A stretch of DNA of 64,000 nucleotides, taken from positions 12,214,001-12,278,000 of the forward strand of contig OZ017766.1 of NCBI GenBank assembly GCA_963969345.1. The letters run 5' to 3'. Below, one piece after another: positions 59,101 to 64,000 of this stretch. A program made the position numbers and the translations under genes. Below the pieces are notes generated by a model, which was given only the letters and a program-made list of their open reading frames with translations, searched no databases and was not told the origin of the DNA. The stretch's first letter is position 1; each line of letters starts with the position of its first letter. Origin of the DNA: Turbatrix aceti (lineage: Eukaryota; Nematoda; Chromadorea; Rhabditida; Panagrolaimidae).

Positions 59101-62100
59101 GACTGACCACCCGCCTGCCAGAGGGGGTGGGGTGCATGTTATGCTATTATGCTGGCGGCTGGCCGAGCTTTGCCTTCGGAAGCACAGAGTTTAGTTGGTA
59201 TCCGATTACAGTGTGGGCTTTTGAGGTTTGCCGCTTTTGAATGAAGCGATGCGGATTTGAGATGTAAATTTTTGTTGTTGATCACTTGGTGATGTGAGGC
59301 TGGACACTGGATTGGTAGTTCTGTGCCTGGAGGCTGATTTGAATTAAAATATTTTTAACTTATTCAAAATTTGTAACGTAAAACTAATGAAAAAAAATTA
59401 TAAAAGTTTAATTGATTGAATTTTTAATACATTCATTTTAATATTTTTGTTATAAAAATTAGTTTTTTCTGTGCTTAATTTTTTTCTGATTTAAACTTGA
59501 ATGAAATAAAACAGATTTAAATTTTTTTATTTAAATTTTTTTTAATTGTGCGTATCAATGATCAAAATTGAAACAAACTATTTCAAAATTGTCTATCAGA
59601 TTACGGTATTACGTCGATATTAGGTTCTTCTGCCAAATTTTAAAACCGAATTGAAAAAAAAGTAGTAAAGCGATCGCCATTTTTCTAAAATTTCACATTT
59701 TTTTCTATGAATAACTCGTACCCCTTACTATTATTGTTTTCCTGCTATTTCTACTCTTTTTCCCATAAAAGTTACATTACCAGCTCTATTTCATCTCTTT
59801 TATCTCCAACTTTCAGCATTTTCATTTACACAGATTCAGAGATAGATCCAGATGTTACAGTTGCACCCACAGTTTTGATGCCAAATGTCATCCCTTTCCG
59901 TTTCCCGATTGCCTGATGGTCGCTCCGGTGCGCGGCTATAAAGTAACCCTCGCCGCATTTTTACGGCAGCTCAATTGCTTCTTTTTCTCCTCCCTCCCAT
60001 CCATTTTGTCGGTCGTTTTACTCACACCACTTTTTTTATACATATATTTTTCTTACATTAGATGAAAAGAAAAGAAACTTTGTGTCGAAAGACAAGCAAG
60101 CTGGTAGTAGTATCTGGAAGAGTTAGTGTTTTGACACACAAGTGTTGAGTAATGTCCTTCGTTCAAACTTTTATAGCCACAGCCTTTGCCGTCTATTGCC
60201 GTCTAGCGGGAGGGAAACGAACACCGGAAAATACTCCGGGTTGCGCTCATTGACAGATCGTTTCCGCCGACTTTGAATCCGGGAGCGAACAATGTTTCTG
60301 ATGATGAATGCTCCTTTGATACGTCCAACTTTACATTCTTTCACATTTCTCACGGTGCTGTTTTTTACGACAGTTGATTAATTTTTTTTGGCGCTTTTAA
60401 AAAAATCCTGTGGTGTGTGATGTCACTGGAAATTTATCCTCAGGCAGTATTTTTTTGTGGAAAAATGTGTTTTATTTACAGTGTGCGCTAAATCAATTAG
60501 GAACAATCCAGACTTGAAATTAAATTTTTTCAACATTTGAAATTTATATTGACTATTTTTTTTGTTGAAATAAATCGCTTACCGTTGCGCTTTTTTTTCT
60601 AGAGATGCTTTTTGGCTAAATGAATTTTTTTTCATACTCTGAAGTCCGCGAAAATCCGGTTCTTGTGACCCAACAGAGAAGATGCGAGCGCAAACACCCC
60701 AGACATCTCTGAACACGTGGCGTGAGAGAAAGTATGGACCGCTTACATTAGCGCGTAGAAAAGATACATACAAAAGTATAATCTGCTCTTTTTTAGATTT
60801 TTTTCATTTGGCATGAAAAACAGTATTTGTAGTAAACATTTTCAATTTTTTTGAGTTCATCTAATTTTATTGTTTTGCATGACACAACAATTGAAAAGTT
60901 AAAATTCGTAGTAGCTTTATTTAATTTGTTTAAATGGAAAAAAAAGTTTGTTAATAATTTTATACAAGTTTTGTAAGATCCCATGAAAAACCTGAAAAAG
61001 ATTCGCAGCCAGCAGGATTTGAACCTGCGCGGGCAATGCCCAACAGATTTCTAGTCTGTCGCCTTAACCACTCGGCCATAGCTGCTGAAAATTTTGACGT
61101 TTTACCCTCCGGGTACATCCGACAAAAAATTGACCACTTGCTCAATAATTTTCTAAAAATTTTATTTTTTTTTCTATTTTTTTTCAATGCATTTAGGTTT
61201 CCGTTTTTTTAAGAATTGAGCTTGTTAAATTTTTTTTTACAAATCACATTTCCGTTTTTAGTATGTCTCGAGGTCATTCAGACTCCACTTGAATTCCAAT
61301 TTCTCCTCAAAGTCGTCTTTGAGTACCCCCATCAGCTGTTTTATGCGCGACAAATTGCCATTAATTGACCAATATCGGATTATGACATCCCTTCTCTCGC
61401 ACATGTCCCTGCGCACTATGCCTGTGTCTACCGTCGGGTTAACTGACCCAAAACATGTTGCACGAGACCCATAGAACCGGACCCTTGGGTGTCCTTAGAC
61501 CAGTGTCATAACTTGCAACTGTTGTGTCATCGACCATCGACTTTGGCACAACAGGGGGGCTAAAGTATGCGGACGCGGGCGGTTTTGCGTGTCCATCTGT
61601 TGTGGGTCGTCGGCGGTTGGTGCCGAGATGAATGTTTCAATGTTTTTATGCAACAGGAGGAGACATTTTTTTTTTGGGAGAAAAGGACAACCACCGCTAC
61701 GCTACCTCTGTGTTTGGCTGGCCCGGGCCGGCTTGACTGGCCTCCTTCGTCGATTAATATCCTTTTCCTGTGGCGACGGAGCGCTGGCTTCTGGCTTCCC
61801 CCAGTCCACACAGGCTTCTTCCGGGCGACATAGACTGACTGACGAACTGACTGGATGCAACAAGCGCCAGGCTTTTCTGCTTTGCTTTTTCGGGCCAGCT
61901 GGAACCCTTGCCCCACTATGCGCAAATATTATATATCTCTCTTGAGAATATTCTTTTTTTTTATTATTGTATTTCGATTTCAATTGTCCAGCTTAGGTGG
62001 TGGTCGCCTCAAGGGTGGATGGCATCTGTAGGATCGTAAAAGAATTCATTGGCTTTCTTCCTTGTATGGCACAAAGCTTAAAATTTACATACATGCCCTT

Positions 62101-64000
62101 GAACTATTCAGAAACCAGTTTGGATTTATGTTTCTGATTTCGTGATTTTTTACAGTATTATTGTATAACATTTATTTGAAAAAATTTAAATTTCCCAGTT
62201 TCCTGTCTTTTAAATTTTTCCCGCGTTCAATTTTTTTTACTGTGGTATTTTTTTCTTCAGTGATCGGTGAAAAAATGCCATAACCCCCCAAAAAAACATA
62301 TCACAGCGACGTTGGCAATGGCACCATTTCGGATTGTTCCATTCTATCCCGGGTGTCTTGGGTTGCTGTTTTCTGCGCTGCTTCTCATACCTGTCGTAGT
62401 ATTGGATCAGTCTGCTGTCGTGGATGGACTCTTCTTGGAACACACTTTTGCGAGCAAGATTTTTGAACATGCTCAACGGTTGGCCGATGCGACCTCCGGT
62501 GAATACGGCACAAATGATACTGGTAAACAAGGAGATAGCGGGATGGTCTGGCGGGGTCAGGGTTAATGTGATTTTTTTTAATTTTCTAATTATTAAAATG
62601 CAAAAAAAATATTTTTAAATCTTTTTTTAAAAATTGTAAAATTTCATTTACACTTAATTTTTTTTAATTTTCGAAAGTTTTAAAAATAAATGAAGTTTTT
62701 TTAAATCAGATTTTATCAATTTCTTTTTTGTTTAATTTTTTGTTTTAGCTTTTCTAAAATTTACATTTCAGTCCGCCGCGTCCCTCCTTACTTCACCTTC
62801 AAATTCCAAAAACTCTACCGAGTAGGCATCGGCTCAAATCTCAACATAACCTGCATCGCAGTTGGCTATCCAATGCCCCGGGTGTTCTGGAAGCGTCAAT
62901 CGGACGACTCATACCTTTCCGACCCTCAAACAGCTCCTGTCGGCAAAAATATTCTTGTCCTCACCGACATCCAGGAGCCTTCTGAAAATTATACCTGCAT
63001 TGCCGTCAGCAAACTTGGAAACATTGAAATGTCGACTATGGTTGAGGCGAGAGAACTCCTGCCCGCGCCCCGGGGGTTGGCTGTCTTTGAAATCAACGAG
63101 ACGACTGTGAGAATTAAGTGGAATACGGTACAATCGACGAGTGCCGAAGATGGTGTGACGGCTTACATTGTCAAATACCGACAAAAGTGGGTTTTTTTGA
63201 GTTTGAAATGGCTTGCTGTGTGTGTGATTTTTTTTGCATTTTTTAACTATTATTAATGAAAATATTTATTTGACAAACAGTTTTTTATAATAACCGAACA
63301 ACATGAAATTTTTTTGTAATTTTTTCTTGTGTAAAAATTTTTTTTCAAAATTGTTTTACATTTTTGTCCGTAAACAATTTTCAGGAACTAAAACAGTTTC
63401 AAGATCTAAAATCAGGTCCAAATCAAACATTTTTTTAAACATGCATAAAAAATGTTTTTTTTGAAATTTTTACATTTAAAAATCTAAAAACTAACAAAAA
63501 TGGTTGAAAGATCCTCGTTTTTTTAAACTGAAAAAAAAAATGTTTTTGCTGTGCCGCAAGTTTTGTTATTTTTGCTAACCCTAACCCGTTTTTGAAGGCT
63601 GACACCGCTATCTTCAACCCCACTTACCGCTTCTTCACCGTAAGTTTTCCCTCCATTTTGCATGCTGTGCCTTGTTTTTTTGTTTTTAATTTTCTGTCAA
63701 TTATTTATTTTTTTACGTTTACTTTTGCGATTTTTCAAGGTATGCCGAACGAGGTGGCAACTGGAAGGAATTCAAAGTCAATGCTTCTCACACATCGGCT
63801 ACGGTAGAAAAGCTGTCACCGTATCAGGTAGGATTATATTTTTTTAACTTCTTTTGAATCCTTTTAATTAAATTTTTTCAAGCATTACGAATTTGTCGTC
63901 CAAGCTGTTAATTCCATCGGTCGAGGTCGTGCCACGCATCCTGTGGAAGCCCAAACCGCCGAATCCCTTCCCGCCAATCCTCCATCGGATGTCAAAGCTC
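56192..64000 (+). CDS. ptp-3: LAR-type receptor protein tyrosine phosphatase, N-terminal part
   Basis: Constitutive exons 56192-56354, 56672-57154, 57942-58052, 62772-63186, 63740-63827 and 63883 onward, past the window end. Residues 1-30 are a signal peptide, followed by a Thr/Gly-rich linker. Ig1 has FFCRADG, VTWRKNG and TISCTG. Ig2 has YITCRVQG, VLWLRD and GKYECVARNEHG. Ig3 starts VRRVPPYF and has NITCIAVG, VFWKR and NYTCIAVS. The first FN3 domain starts near LPAPRGLAVFEI and contains HYEFVVQAVNSIGRG. Domain order and junction sequences (KGFPVIE, GALMIQQS, VRRVPP) match LAR/PTP-delta/PTP-sigma and C. elegans PTP-3. The missing 3' part should carry more FN3 repeats, a TM helix and two phosphatase domains. 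It acts at neuronal surfaces in axon guidance and synapse organisation. Introns contain two tRNA genes and candidate cassette exons. Confidence 0.93.
56558..56575 (+). other. Candidate 18-nt cassette exon (APWMYD) in the LAR-type gene
   Basis: Acceptor TTATTTTCCAG, 18 nt, donor GTTCGT. Both sides are phase 1, so inclusion adds six residues (APWMYD) just before Ig1 and skipping keeps the frame. The donor is weak. Confidence 0.4.
57359..57379 (+). other. Candidate 21-nt meA-like microexon in Ig2 of the LAR-type gene
   Basis: A pyrimidine-rich acceptor (CTCTCTCTCTTTTAG), 21 nt, then a strong donor GTGAGA. Phase 1 on both sides; inclusion inserts EYRNKLI between NPG and ALMIQQ (with a Gly restored at the junction). 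In vertebrate LAR-family receptors the meA mini-exon interrupts Ig2 just before GALQIEQ, the same place. Confidence 0.6.
57718..57789 (+). tRNA. Initiator tRNA-Met (CAT), inside the LAR-type gene
   Basis: A 72-nt initiator tRNA. A1:T72 pair (AGCAGCG/CGCTGCT), loop CCCATAA with C33 and anticodon CAT, and a T loop with ATCGAAA rather than TTCG are all eukaryotic initiator features. A TTTTTTTT run follows. Sense orientation in the intron between 57154 and 57942. The anticodon stem is CGAGG/CCTCG, so the third G:C pair of the usual initiator GGG:CCC is A:T here. Confidence 0.93.
58053..62771 (+). other. Large LAR intron between Ig2 and Ig3
   Basis: A 4.7-kb intron at the position where vertebrate genes place the meB mini-exon (between YVK/YVR and VRRVPP). 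Besides the tRNA-Ser it has GC-rich patches at 58850-59200 and 61560-61930. I found no convincing 9-12-nt exon by eye. Confidence 0.6.
61004..61085 (-). tRNA. tRNA-Ser (anticodon AGA), inside the LAR-type gene
   Basis: Identical in sequence to the tRNA-Ser at 11083-11164, including the GAATCTTTTTC-type 3' flank. It lies antisense in the 4.7-kb intron 58053-62771 of the LAR-type gene. Confidence 0.95.
63598..63639 (+). other. Candidate 42-nt cassette exon in FN3-1 of the LAR-type gene
   Basis: Acceptor TTTTTGAAG, 42 nt, then a perfect donor GTAAGT. Joined between exons 62772-63186 (two bases left over) and 63740 (one base to complete), it stays in frame without stops and inserts LTPLSSTPLTASSP between YRQK and YAERGG. 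The Ser/Thr/Pro content fits a flexible loop insert. Confidence 0.5.

Noticed and set aside
63572..63590. CTAACCCTAACCC as telomere-like repeat
   Set aside because: Only two units within an intron, too short to be an interstitial telomere.

Overview
The window is nuclear DNA from a nematode, probably a chromadorean. The evidence is a cuticle collagen with a Col_cuticle_N-type amino end, several seven-transmembrane genes resembling nematode chemoreceptor classes, many short GT-AG introns ending in TTTTCAG or TTTTTAG, a LAR-type receptor phosphatase, and eukaryotic tRNA genes with Pol III T-runs. I cannot name the species. Non-coding DNA is very AT-rich with long A and T runs.

Layout. Positions 1-5.3 kb hold repeats: a fold-back element of a TTAA-target family (1-1359), then a large inverted structure (1417-5326). 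Each arm of that structure carries a 232-bp inverted-terminal-repeat element, an intact tRNA-Val(AAC), and a tandem array of 127-bp units. Each unit begins with the first ~22 nt of the same tRNA. The left arm has 2 units and the right arm has 9. The loop holds one LTR with a tRNA-Gly primer-binding site. Positions 5.3-9.8 kb hold only weak exon candidates. A class-A peptide-type GPCR lies at 9823-11930 (+), with a tRNA-Ser(AGA) antisense in an intron. A cuticle collagen lies at 14191-15081 (+). A tandem cluster of Srg/Srv-like receptors occupies 15.8-22.3 kb: three intact two-exon genes and one decayed fragment, with a GCTC-rich minisatellite between them. Two small four-TM protein genes at 23.3-25.8 kb (+) could form an operon. 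Two Sre-like receptors (26.4-27.8 and 32.7-34.1 kb, both minus) flank an SLC17-like major facilitator (29.1-31.6 kb, minus). A small secreted protein gene lies at 35.6-36.7 kb (minus). From 36.7 to 54.6 kb no gene can be supported. That stretch includes a second fold-back element (41102-42471, intact with TTAA on both sides) and GGGCC-rich inverted repeats. From 56192 to the window end (+) is the 5' part of a LAR-type receptor protein tyrosine phosphatase (ptp-3-like): signal peptide, three Ig domains and the first FN3 domain, running off the window. Its introns contain an initiator tRNA-Met and a second tRNA-Ser(AGA).

How the genes relate. The receptor genes are paralogous families that expanded locally and keep their exon phases, as expected for nematode chemosensory clusters. 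The LAR gene has three candidate small in-frame cassette exons (18, 21 and 42 nt); the 21-nt one sits exactly where vertebrate LAR-family receptors carry the meA mini-exon. The most unusual structure is the 3.9-kb palindrome that carries tRNA-Val genes and amplifies only their A-box half.
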